Part shown: in pieces, positions 1-5,867 of the stretch
Numbering within the stretch: position 1 is the first letter of the stretch
Layout: every line of letters starts with the position of its first letter
Translations under genes and position numbers: made by a program
Notes under the pieces: generated by a model
Database searches by the model: none
Told to the model about the DNA's origin: nothing
The model's input: only the letters and a program-made list of their open reading frames with translations
DNA from: a bacterium SM23_31
GTDB taxonomy: Bacteria > SM23-31
Assembly: GCA_001304035.1 (NCBI GenBank)
Contig: LJUD01000092.1
Coordinates: 1 to 9,525, forward strand
Length of the DNA stretch: 9,525 nucleotides
Direction: 5' to 3'

Positions 1-651
1 ATTGTCCGGGCAAAACTCAAGGTCTACCGCACCGGTAATGTCGGAGATGAAAAGCACTTTCTCCCAGCTTGCACCGCCGTCTTTGGTGCGATACACGCCG
101 CGGTCGGGATTTGGTCCAAAAGCATACCCGATCGCCGCAACGTACACCAGACCGGGATTATCAGGATGAATCTCCACGGCGCCTATTTGACCTACACCCC
201 GGAGCCCGGCAAACGTCCAGCTCCTGCCTGCGTCGGTTGACTTATATACACCCCGACCGGTAATCACGTTGCTGCGGATGCCGTCCGAACCGGTACCGAC
301 ATAGATAATCTCCGGATTCGATCCGGCGACTCGAATTGCACCTATAGAGCCGGTCTCGAAATAGCCGTCCGAAACATTGACCCAGCTCTGACCGTAGTCC
401 GTCGTTTTCCAGACACCGCCGCCGGTGCTCCCCATGTAAAATGTGGAAGGCTGGGAGGCGATGCCGGCAACGGCGGTCACACGTCCGCCGCGGGATGGAC
501 CAATGCACCGGTACTCGAGACCTTCAAAAATGCCGGGATCGTAGACTATGTTAGGATCAGAACTCTGCGGCTGGGCATAAAGCGTAAACTCCTGACCGCC
601 GATCAGAACGAATAATGCTGCTAAAATTGCAGCGGATATAATCTTTCTCAT
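1..651 (-). CDS. Secreted Asp-box/BNR beta-propeller protein (sortilin-like), N-terminal part
   Basis: The gene starts at the ATG at 651-649 and reads leftward off the window, giving 217 residues without a stop. An AGGAGG sits 7 nt upstream (664-659), which fixes the start. Residues 1-26 form a signal peptide (basic start, hydrophobic ILAALFVLIGG core, likely cleavage after LYA before Q27), so the product is exported. Three Asp boxes (S/T-x-D-x-G-x-S-W) lie at residues 83-90, 138-145 and 189-196, about 50-55 residues apart as expected for successive propeller blades. The stretch after the signal, with IGPSRGGRVTAVAG and STGGGVWKTTD, is typical of the roughly 1000-residue proteins annotated as sortilin/Vps10-like or 'glycosyl hydrolase' BNR proteins in the FCB group. 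Their substrates are mostly unknown, and no sialidase catalytic residues can be judged from this fragment. The family call is firm; no enzymatic role is claimed. Confidence 0.9.
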   Translation of the reverse strand, partial: MRKIISAAILAALFVLIGGQEFTLYAQPQSSDPNIVYDPGIFEGLEYRCIGPSRGGRVTAVAGIASQPSTFYMGSTGGGVWKTTDYGQSWVNVSDGYFETGSIGAIRVAGSNPEIIYVGTGSDGIRSNVITGRGVYKSTDAGRSWTFAGLRGVGQIGAVEIHPDNPGLVYVAAIGYAFGPNPDRGVYRTKDGGASWEKVLFISDITGAVDLEFCPDN

Positions 652-798
652 GGGTAAACCTCCTGATAGTTTGTGAGTTTTGTAAAGTTGAAATTATAAA
701 ATTGCTGCATAATTGCCTGCGTACAACCGGTATAACCGTTAAGAGAAATTTAAATGCGACAAAAAGACATTCTACAAACACAATAACTTAGAAGAAAT

Positions 799-817
799 CC
801 CGGAGGTTGTGTCCGGG
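799..817. repeat. Short inverted repeat (6-bp stem, 7-nt loop)
   Basis: CCCGGA at 799-804 pairs perfectly with TCCGGG at 812-817. Three T follow on the plus strand and three A precede, so the stem extends by AAA/TTT if one base bulges. No gene ends nearby on either strand, so a terminator role is only possible if an adjacent gene has been lost. Confidence 0.3.
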
Positions 818-1212
818 TTTATGTATCGGTTATGAGGGAAGCCATTTGTATTACTGCAAATTATCGTTTTAAATGTTTATCTATCCAATTATTTTTCTAT
901 TCGGAAAATTATCATGGAATTTGAAACGAGTTGCGGCACCGCAGCCTTTATAATAGTATATTTAAATTTAAAAAAAATATTCAAAAATTAATGAGTTGCA
1001 ATAGATATAATTATTACCAAAATTTGGATATAATTTGCGTTTAACGTGAGTAACCATATACACTATCACCGGAAGTAACGATACCGGAGTGGAGAATTTC
1101 CATAAATTACTCAAATAAAGGATTGAATTTATCGATTTTTTTCGTATCTTAAAATGCTGACCAAAAAGAATTAATTCAATTAATTTATTTAACAAACCAA
1201 GTATTTTCGCTG

Positions 1213-1241
1213 TTAAGTTCACAGAAACAGAGTCGTATATT
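1213..1241 (+). promoter_or_regulatory. Candidate promoter of the aldolase gene
   Basis: TTAAGT (1213-1218) and TATATT (1236-1241) are separated by 17 bp. The -10 is identical to those of two better-supported promoters in this window. The -35 matches their TTGACT at only 4 of 6 positions. Predicted transcription starts about 1248, leaving a leader of roughly 34 nt that contains the AAGGAGG at 1265-1271. Confidence 0.35.
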
Positions 1242-1281
1242 TTCTTATTATTTACTTCAGATATAAGGAGGAATAACAATC

Positions 1282-2178
1282 ATGGCAGTATTGTTTTCGG
1301 GTGTTTTTCCCGCGCTTACAACGCCGTATGAAGACGGAAAGGTCTCTTTCTATAATTTTGTAAGAAATTTAGAGCGGTACGACCAGTATGACCTTGCGGG
1401 TTATGTCGTTCTTGGTTCAACCGGTGAGACTGTATTACTTGATGATACAGAGCGGATTTCACTGGTGAAGGCTTGCCGTGCAACTGTGCCGGACAACAAA
1501 AAAATTATCGTTGGAACCGGACGGGAATCAACACACGCCACAATTGAGTTTACGAACCGTGTAGGAGACCTTGGTGCGGATGCCGGATTAGTGGTAACGC
1601 CGTGCTATTACCGGGGGAAAATGAGCGCTGACATACTTACCGCTTTTTACACGGAAGTTGCAGATAAAGTAAATATCCCGATATTTATATATAATGTCCC
1701 CAAATTTACCGGCATACAACTGCCGTTTGAAACCGTAGAACAAACAATGAATCACCTGAATGTAATCGGTATAAAAGATTCATCGGGAAATATCGGTTAT
1801 CTCGAGGAGATAGTAAATATTTGTCCGCAGGATTTTTCTGTTTTTCAGGGTTCCGGGTCTGTTTTGTATCCTTCTCTGCTTATGGGTGCACACGGCGGTA
1901 TTCTTGCCTTAGCTGATTTTGCCCCCGGTGAAACTGCGGCAATATACAAGGCGGTTAAAAATAACGAACTTGAAGAGGGTAAGAAAATTCAGATTGCAAT
2001 TGCCGCCGCTAATAATAGAATTGTCGGTTCTTACAGCGTGCCGGGAATTAAATATGCTGTTGACCTGGTGGGTTTTTGTGGAGGCGACCCGCGGCCGCCG
2101 CTGAAACCGGTAAATGAAGAGACGAAAAATGATATAAAACAGATTTTACTCGATGCCGGTATACTGAAAACCGGTTGA
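1282..2178 (+). CDS. DapA-superfamily aldolase, 4-hydroxy-2-oxoglutarate aldolase-like
   Basis: This is a 298-aa class I aldolase of the DHDPS/NAL superfamily, full length for the family. ATG at 1282 follows AAGGAGG (1265-1271) by 10 nt. Visible elements are GSTGE at 45-49 (substrate-carboxylate loop), TPCYYRG at 106-112, the catalytic-tyrosine motif IYNVP with Y137, and the Schiff-base lysine K165 in GIKDSSGN. The segment after YNVP reads KFTG; true dihydrodipicolinate synthases carry an Arg there (YNVPxRTG, Arg138 in E. coli), so lysine biosynthesis is unlikely. From memory, human HOGA1 shares ESTxAT, GADAxxVVTPCYYRGxMS, the ALAxxxxG segment and the C-terminal GGxxRxPL; all have counterparts here. 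HOGA cleaves 4-hydroxy-2-oxoglutarate to pyruvate and glyoxylate in the cytoplasm, the last step of hydroxyproline breakdown. Other superfamily activities (2-keto-3-deoxy sugar acid aldolase, N-acetylneuraminate lyase) remain possible. The fold and mechanism are near certain; the substrate is inferred. Confidence 0.9.
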   Translation: MAVLFSGVFPALTTPYEDGKVSFYNFVRNLERYDQYDLAGYVVLGSTGETVLLDDTERISLVKACRATVPDNKKIIVGTGRESTHATIEFTNRVGDLGADAGLVVTPCYYRGKMSADILTAFYTEVADKVNIPIFIYNVPKFTGIQLPFETVEQTMNHLNVIGIKDSSGNIGYLEEIVNICPQDFSVFQGSGSVLYPSLLMGAHGGILALADFAPGETAAIYKAVKNNELEEGKKIQIAIAAANNRIVGSYSVPGIKYAVDLVGFCGGDPRPPLKPVNEETKNDIKQILLDAGILKTG

Positions 2179-2283
2179 TAGTGTTAATTTAATCCGACCT
2201 CTGTAGAGACTCATACCGTACGTCTTTGCATAAATTAATATATCTAAAAATCAGCTGTTAGTTTTGGAATCCCCCTGACGCAG

Positions 2284-2311
2284 TTGAATAAATAAAACAA
2301 AATTGGATAAT
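2284..2311 (+). promoter_or_regulatory. Weak candidate promoter of the amidohydrolase gene
   Basis: TTGAAT (2284-2289) and GATAAT (2306-2311) are 16 bp apart in the 207-bp spacer after the aldolase gene. No convincing rho-independent terminator was seen between the two genes, so the amidohydrolase could also be reached by read-through. Confidence 0.25.
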
Positions 2312-2385
2312 TAGTATATATACAAAAAACCGGCATTCCGTATTTAATTTCTCAGACATATATAAACAAAAAATTTGGAGGAATT

Positions 2386-4110
2386 ATGAAGACATTTTAC
2401 AATTTTGCCTTATGCGCTCTGGCTGTAATTGTATTGGTATTGATATTCGGATTCAGCCGCACTGAGCCTTATTATGGGCCTCCTGCCGACTTTGTCATTA
2501 AAAATGCGAAAATAGTTACTATCGACAGGGATAATCCCCGTGCAGAAGCAATTGCCGCAATAGGGGAATTTATAGTCGGTGTGGGATCAAACGAATTCAT
2601 TGAACAATTCATCCAGGAGGGCAGAACAGAAGTAATCGATGCTAAAAGGAGGCTGGTCGTACCCGGATTCAACGATGCGCATTGTCATTTCGGCAGTATT
2701 AATCCCGATTATCTCGATTTGCGCTATATCACCGACCCCAAGATTATTACACAAAAAGTTGCCGAAAAAGTTGCCGAGGTGGGACCGGGTGTTCTTATCA
2801 GCGGCGGTCGCTGGGAACATGAGATGTTCGATGATCCCAAATGGCCTACCAAAGAGCTGCTTGATCCTGTTTCTCCGAACAATCCGGTGTCTCTCAGCCG
2901 TGCCGACGGTCATTCGGTTCTGGTTAATAGTTATGTTATTAGACAATCGGGTATTACTAAAGACACACCCGATCCGTTTGGAGGTGAAATCCAGCGTGAT
3001 CCGGTTACCGGCGAGCCTACCGGTATCTTCAAGGAAAACGCAAAAGGATTATTAAATACCAGAGGCGTTCGTGTTCAGAGAACACCCGAAGAAGCGGAAG
3101 AACGCAGTATGAGAAATTGGCAGGCGGCTTTTGATATGGCGGCAAGATTAGGCGTTACGTCTGTTCAAATGCCTCCCGGTGGTAGTTTCGAGAGGTATCA
3201 GCAGTTCATGGATATGGGAAAACTTACCATGCGTGTGTACATCGGGGGAAGTTTAACGGCGAATAAGTCGCGTTTACAGCAGTATCTTGAAAGGGAAAAG
3301 CAATACCCGAGATCAGGCAACTGGATACGGTGGGGTTATCTTAAAGGATTTATCGATGGGACTCTCGGTTCCGGTACAATGATGGTTTTTAAACCGTTCG
3401 AGGATGAACCTGATAAGACGGGATTACCTCAAATGACATACGAAGAACTTGAAAACAGAGTGGTTACTGCTGATGCAATGGGATTTCAAATAGGTATTCA
3501 TGCAATCGGACCAAAAGCAAATTACTGGATCCTGAATGCGTATGAAACGGCACAAAGGACAAACGGAAAGCGGGACAGCCGCCATAGAAGCGAGCATGCG
3601 CAGATTCTTCATTTGGATGATATTCCCCGTTTTGCCGAACTCGGAGTGATTGCATCTATGCAGCCCACGCACTGCATTACCGATAAGCGTTTCTGTGAAA
3701 AACGTATAGGATTCGAGCGCTCTGATGGTGCGTATGCCTGGCGGAAGCTGCTGGATGCCGGCGCAAAAATTGCGTTCGGTACCGACTACTCGGTTGAGCC
3801 GCTTGATCCCCTTGAAGGTTTGTTTGCCGGGGTAGCACGCCAGGACCGTTTCGACAGGTCTGACCCAAGCTGGTTCCCCGACCAGTGCCTCACTATGGAA
3901 GAAACAATCAGACTATATACATTCGATTCTGCCTATGCTGAATTCATGGAAGGCCGCAAGGGTATGCTCAAGGAAGGGTATTTAGCAGATATGGTAATGT
4001 ATGATAGAGATTTGATGACAATCCCGGAAATAGAAATTATGAAATCGCTCGTCGATTATACTATTGTCGGCGGGAAAGTAGTGTATAAGAGAGAAGGTGT
4101 TCAACAGTAG
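2386..4110 (+). CDS. Membrane-anchored or exported amidohydrolase, YtcJ-like (amidohydrolase family 3)
   Basis: This 574-aa metal-dependent hydrolase begins at ATG 2386, just after GGAGG (2377-2381). Residues 8-22 form one hydrophobic segment (ALCALAVIVLVLIFG) after a single Lys, followed by Ser/Arg/Thr. This is a signal peptide or an uncleaved N-terminal anchor, so the enzyme probably works outside the cytoplasm. No lipobox is convincing. From residue 36 the small beta domain (VIKNAKIVTIDRDN) leads to PGFNDAHCHF, whose H99 and H101 are the HxH metal ligands. Further active-site segments are YLKGFIDGTLGSGT (K320, D324), GIHAIG (H372), SEHAQ (H404) and FGTDYSVEP (D467). The C-terminal GYLADMVMYDRD closes the beta domain, as usual in family 3 enzymes. 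All expected ligands are present, so it should be active. Characterised relatives include N-substituted formamide deformylase; the substrate here cannot be told from sequence. Most cytoplasmic YtcJ-like proteins lack the N-terminal hydrophobic segment. Confidence 0.92.
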   Translation: MKTFYNFALCALAVIVLVLIFGFSRTEPYYGPPADFVIKNAKIVTIDRDNPRAEAIAAIGEFIVGVGSNEFIEQFIQEGRTEVIDAKRRLVVPGFNDAHCHFGSINPDYLDLRYITDPKIITQKVAEKVAEVGPGVLISGGRWEHEMFDDPKWPTKELLDPVSPNNPVSLSRADGHSVLVNSYVIRQSGITKDTPDPFGGEIQRDPVTGEPTGIFKENAKGLLNTRGVRVQRTPEEAEERSMRNWQAAFDMAARLGVTSVQMPPGGSFERYQQFMDMGKLTMRVYIGGSLTANKSRLQQYLEREKQYPRSGNWIRWGYLKGFIDGTLGSGTMMVFKPFEDEPDKTGLPQMTYEELENRVVTADAMGFQIGIHAIGPKANYWILNAYETAQRTNGKRDSRHRSEHAQILHLDDIPRFAELGVIASMQPTHCITDKRFCEKRIGFERSDGAYAWRKLLDAGAKIAFGTDYSVEPLDPLEGLFAGVARQDRFDRSDPSWFPDQCLTMEETIRLYTFDSAYAEFMEGRKGMLKEGYLADMVMYDRDLMTIPEIEIMKSLVDYTIVGGKVVYKREGVQQ

Positions 4111-4145
4111 GCAAAAACTGCATAAACGTAAATACACAACTTTAC

Positions 4146-4186
4146 GGCGACCCGCTCCAAAGGAATCCCCGTGGGGGCGGGTCGCC
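4146..4186. terminator. Strong hairpin between convergent genes, probable terminator
   Basis: A 13-bp stem pairs 4146-4158 with 4174-4186 (12 Watson-Crick pairs and one G-T), enclosing a 15-nt loop. It lies 36 bp after the amidohydrolase stop and 33 bp after the minus-strand peptidase stop. The plus strand follows with TTTACAAAA and the minus strand with GTAAAG, so neither has a long T-tract. The loop contains CCCC (4167-4170) next to GGGG (4173-4176), allowing an alternative small hairpin. A second inverted repeat, CGTAAA (4127-4132) and TTTACG (4141-4146), abuts the left arm and shares one base with it. Confidence 0.75.
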
Positions 4187-4218
4187 TTTACAAAATGATA
4201 CGAATATCTTACTGATTA

Positions 4219-4836
4219 TTACTCATCTACCTCGGCAACGACAAAAACACGCACAATGTTGTTGGTTTCCTCAAGGTAATATCCGGTTACTTCTAACGGC
4301 GGTTCTTTTAATGTAACGGTTTTTCCGGTTTCATAACTTCTGCGCGCAACTTTCATTTCAATTTCAGAGATTTCACGCGGGAAATTTATAGTTGGTGCGC
4401 CAAATCTGCTTGTTACCTGCAGGTTGTCTAAAATGGACACCACGACCGGGCGAAAATAAGGCAGCCTGCGGGCAATTACTTCATAACTCACATAAGGGAA
4501 CTCTTGTTTTAATTCATGGAGATTTTTTATACGCGCCTGAGCTCCGAAAGTTTCGTCCGGAAGAAGAAATTCTGCCGCCATCTTGCTGGCAAGGTGGTGT
4601 TTTTCATCCAGCGAAAGGTCCTGCCGGTCATTAAGTTGAATCTCGAAGTATTCATGAGCTATGGTAAAGTTCCGGCGTTCGGGAGAATCGTGCCGGTTAA
4701 CGACTATGTACCACTGGTCGCCTTTTTGAAAGGTGCTGCCCCGTATGCCGGATCTTACACTCCGGTATAGTATCTCTATGCCCTGCTGACGCACCCTTTC
4801 TTGAATACCCGTCTCACTCATTGTCTTGCATGTCAT
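4219..4836 (-). CDS. ImmA/IrrE-family (M78-like) metallopeptidase with HExxE motif
   Basis: This 205-aa protein starts at the ATG at 4836-4834, overlapping the upstream regulator's stop by 4 nt (ATGA), so the two are co-transcribed and translationally coupled. The ImmA/IrrE fold is recognisable from RRNFTIAHEYFE (55-65) and MAAEFLLPDE (86-95), the usual xAAxxLLP helix, then SYEVIARRL (117-125), matching the conserved VSxxALxxRL. Family members such as ImmA of ICEBs1 and IrrE of Deinococcus cleave a partner XRE repressor under stress. Here the motif is H61-E62-x-x-E65 instead of HExxH. The position of the downstream glutamate ligand (five residues before the AA pair) is a Leu (L82), directly preceded by H80-H81. 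The zinc site may therefore be rearranged or lost. The C-terminal 75 residues are not recognised and may sense a signal or bind the partner. The family call is good; peptidase activity is uncertain. Confidence 0.85.
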   Translation of the reverse strand: MTCKTMSETGIQERVRQQGIEILYRSVRSGIRGSTFQKGDQWYIVVNRHDSPERRNFTIAHEYFEIQLNDRQDLSLDEKHHLASKMAAEFLLPDETFGAQARIKNLHELKQEFPYVSYEVIARRLPYFRPVVVSILDNLQVTSRFGAPTINFPREISEIEMKVARRSYETGKTVTLKEPPLEVTGYYLEETNNIVRVFVVAEVDE

Positions 4837-5213
4837 GCAATATTACGGTAAATGAACAACAGATCTATATAGTCCTGCTTGGTCGGTTTTTGATCGGGAC
4901 GGAATCTTATTGATTTCATCCAGGATATTTCCGCTTCATTAATACTCATCAGTTTCATCGTTTTTTCATCGTTTAATAACTCTCTCAGACCGGCGGTTAT
5001 TTCCTCTTCAGTTTCGAATATTTGATCATACAAATCAGCGGGATTACAGCCAAGAGCTTCCGCAATGCGTTCAAGTGTATGGGTGCGAATGTCACGCTTG
5101 CCTGCCTCGATATCGCTTAAATTAGAGGCTTTCATCCCCGCACGTGCCGCCGTCTCTTCAAGCGTCATCTTTAACTCTTTGCGGATTGAACGAATACGGC
5201 TGCCAACGCTCAT
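4833..5213 (-). CDS. XRE-family helix-turn-helix transcriptional regulator
   Basis: This is a 126-aa protein starting at the ATG at 5213-5211, with GGAAGG 6 nt upstream (5225-5220). Residues 5-63 are a Cro/C1-type HTH domain: IRSIRKELKMTLEETAARAG gives helices 1-2, MKASNLSDIEAGKR the recognition helix and the typical IExGKR turn, and THTLERIAEALGCNPADLY the closing helices. Residues 64-126 form a charged, mainly helical C-terminal extension that is not recognised and probably mediates dimerisation or contact with the peptidase. Its stop overlaps the start of the ImmA-like gene, the standard ImmR-ImmA order. By analogy it represses its own promoter and the divergent rightward promoter until cleaved or displaced. 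The operator-like repeats at 5237-5254, 5268-5276 and 5331-5346 fit that role. The domain is certain, and the autoregulation is inferred from site placement. Confidence 0.93.
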   Translation of the reverse strand: MSVGSRIRSIRKELKMTLEETAARAGMKASNLSDIEAGKRDIRTHTLERIAEALGCNPADLYDQIFETEEEITAGLRELLNDEKTMKLMSINEAEISWMKSIRFRPDQKPTKQDYIDLLFIYRNIA

Positions 5214-5236
5214 TTTTTACCTTCCGAATTTTATGC

Positions 5237-5254
5237 TTTACTACTTGCGGTAAA
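5237..5254. promoter_or_regulatory. Inverted repeat at the start site of the XRE gene
   Basis: TTTAC (5237-5241) and GTAAA (5250-5254) are inverted with an 8-bp spacer and overlap the predicted transcription start of the minus-strand regulator gene. The arms are the outer half of the TTTACTATA motif found in the palindrome at 5331-5346, so this may be a weaker operator. Confidence 0.4.
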
Positions 5255-5282
5255 ATATAAATAATAATTTACTATAAGTCAA
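5254..5282 (-). promoter_or_regulatory. Promoter of the XRE-ImmA operon with embedded half-site
   Basis: On the minus strand TTGACT (5282-5277) is followed after exactly 17 bp by TATATT (5259-5254). Transcription should begin near 5247, about 34 nt before the regulator ATG. Directly downstream of the -35 lies TATAGTAAA (5276-5268, minus strand), identical to one arm of the flanking palindromic operator plus its adjacent base. Binding of the regulator there would block RNA polymerase, which supports autoregulation. Confidence 0.7.
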
Positions 5283-5311
5283 GATAAATTGTAAAATATT
5301 TAATAAAACAC

Positions 5312-5340
5312 TTGACAAATTGAAATTATATTACTATATA
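5312..5340 (+). promoter_or_regulatory. Rightward promoter of the small-gene operon
   Basis: TTGACA (5312-5317) is separated by 17 bp from TATATA (5335-5340), close to a consensus sigma70 promoter. The -10 lies inside the perfect palindrome at 5331-5346, so a bound dimer would occlude it. Transcription would start near 5347, giving an unusually long leader before the first gene at 5582; no better promoter was found closer to that gene. Confidence 0.65.
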
Positions 5341-5346
5341 TAGTAA
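5331..5346. promoter_or_regulatory. Perfect 16-bp palindrome, probable XRE operator
   Basis: TTACTATATATAGTAA is fully self-complementary about the centre at 5338/5339. It covers the -10 element of the rightward promoter. Its half TTACTATA recurs within TTTACTATA at 5268-5276, inside the regulator's own promoter. Size, symmetry and placement fit an operator for a dimeric Cro/C1-type repressor; binding is inferred. Confidence 0.65.
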
Positions 5347-5399
5347 ATTATTGGCTGTTATTATATTATCAGGTAATATTTTATATCTTTTCTCGGCAT

Positions 5400-5419
5400 A
5401 AAGTATTTTTTCATACTTT
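5400..5419 (+). repeat. Leader hairpin (7-bp stem, 6-nt loop)
   Basis: AAAGTAT (5400-5406) pairs perfectly with ATACTTT (5413-5419) across the loop TTTTTC. It lies about 55 nt into the predicted leader of the rightward small-gene operon. It is AT-rich and lacks a following T-tract, so it is more likely a minor structural element than a terminator. Confidence 0.3.
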
Positions 5420-5481
5420 GAAGGTACTATTACCCATACACAGCTTTCATATAAAAATATCCGGTTTTTTACTGTTTTTCA

Positions 5482-5530
5482 GGCTGAAAGCTGAAAGCTA
5501 AAAACTGATAGCTGATAACTTTTTACTGAA
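5482..5530 (+). repeat. Degenerate heptamer tandem repeat, AGCTGAA/T type
   Basis: Seven consecutive 7-bp units can be read: GGCTGAA, AGCTGAA, AGCTAAA, AACTGAT, AGCTGAT, AACTTTT and TACTGAA. The second to fifth are the best preserved. The array ends about 50 bp before the ATG of the 90-aa protein gene, within the predicted leader. Heptamer arrays of this kind can change length by slippage, in multiples of 7. No function is known from the sequence alone. Confidence 0.65.
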
Positions 5531-5581
5531 CAGGCTTACTAAACAGGTTCACTTTATATCTTTTCAGAACGGAGTTAATAT

Positions 5582-5854
5582 ATGACCCAGCAAAAACGCC
5601 TGCGTGAGTACATGCAAAAATTTACCGAAAACCAGAAAAATGCAATCGCCGAAATGGTCGCAAGTGATTGTGTTTTAATGGAAATATGGCATGAATATGT
5701 AAATAAATGTGTAAAAGACGGTGAATGGAAGCCCGATGCGCTTCTGCGGGCATTAGTTGATAGGGTAGAAGAAGCCGTAAAAGATATTGAACAGACTTCA
5801 ATTTTTACCGGATTCGATAATATTTTTGACATAAGCCATGGCTGTGCTCATTGA
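5582..5854 (+). CDS. Small unrecognised protein, first gene of the divergent operon
   Basis: This 90-aa protein starts at ATG 5582, with GGAG (5571-5574) 7 nt upstream. It is soluble and predicted mainly helical: residues 1-30 are amphipathic (KRLREYMQKFTENQKNAIAEMV) and 50-72 are again helical (WKPDALLRALVDRVEEAVKDIE). The C-terminal tail, with SIFTGFDNIFDISHGCAH, is less regular. Cys30, Cys43 and the C-terminal HGCAH supply possible metal or disulfide residues, but no known motif results. Its stop lies 13 nt before the ATG of the basic HTH-like gene, so both form one operon controlled from 5312-5340. Its position opposite an XRE-ImmA pair is where prophage and ICE switches place early genes or antirepressors; no such function can be assigned. 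Being preceded by a clear ribosome binding site, it is likely real. Confidence 0.7.
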   Translation: MTQQKRLREYMQKFTENQKNAIAEMVASDCVLMEIWHEYVNKCVKDGEWKPDALLRALVDRVEEAVKDIEQTSIFTGFDNIFDISHGCAH

Positions 5855-5856
5855 AA

Positions 5857-5867
5857 GGGGATTAATC
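5857..5867 (+). promoter_or_regulatory. Ribosome binding site deciding the start at 5868
   Basis: GGGG at 5857-5860 (within GAAAGGGG) stands 7 nt before ATG 5868. The longer in-frame start at 5838 would overlap the upstream gene by 17 nt and has no such site, so 5868 is preferred. Confidence 0.6.

Larger units (their letters stand above)
652..1281. other. 630-bp AT-rich divergent intergenic region
   Basis: This spacer separates the leftward Asp-box gene from the rightward aldolase gene and should contain both promoters. On the minus strand a TATAAT lies at 698-693, about 42 nt before the Asp-box ATG, but no convincing -35 stands 16-18 bp upstream. A short inverted repeat, CCCGGA (799-804) and TCCGGG (812-817) with a 7-nt loop, is followed by TTT. 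It could be a weak terminator remnant or chance. At 1169-1185 two AATTAATT units flank a single C, a symmetric AT-rich site of unknown meaning. An open frame of 103 codons on the minus strand (1279-968) is judged non-coding. No RNA gene was recognised. Confidence 0.6.
5214..5581. other. 368-bp divergent control region between XRE gene and small-gene operon
   Basis: This AT-rich spacer holds two promoters that fire away from each other (minus 5282-5254, plus 5312-5340), three operator-like sites, and a predicted rightward leader of about 235 nt. The leader contains a 7-bp perfect hairpin (AAAGTAT 5400-5406 and ATACTTT 5413-5419, 6-nt loop) and a run of degenerate heptamers (5482-5530). No further coding frame with a ribosome binding site was found in it. 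Confidence 0.7.

Noticed and set aside
968..1279. 103-codon open frame on the minus strand in the divergent spacer
   Set aside because: It has low-complexity AT-rich composition rich in Ile, Leu, Asn and Lys and no Shine-Dalgarno site. Its start would lie 3 bp from the aldolase ATG, within that gene's leader and promoter. It has no recognisable domain.
1809..1818. ATAGTAAATA inside the aldolase gene as a further XRE operator
   Set aside because: It lies in coding sequence, lacks the second arm and the TTGACT context, and such AT-rich decamers are expected by chance.
5482..5530. CRISPR-like array
   Set aside because: The units are 7 bp, contiguous and degenerate, with no spacers of constant length and no cas gene nearby.
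5575..5832. 85-codon minus-strand frame opposite the 90-aa gene
   Set aside because: It is antisense to a frame with a proper ribosome binding site and operon context, and its Ser/Phe-rich translation looks like a mirror of the real gene.
5838..5867. Upstream ATG as start of the basic HTH-like protein
   Set aside because: It would overlap the preceding gene by 17 nt without a ribosome binding site, whereas ATG 5868 has GGGG at a 7-nt spacing.
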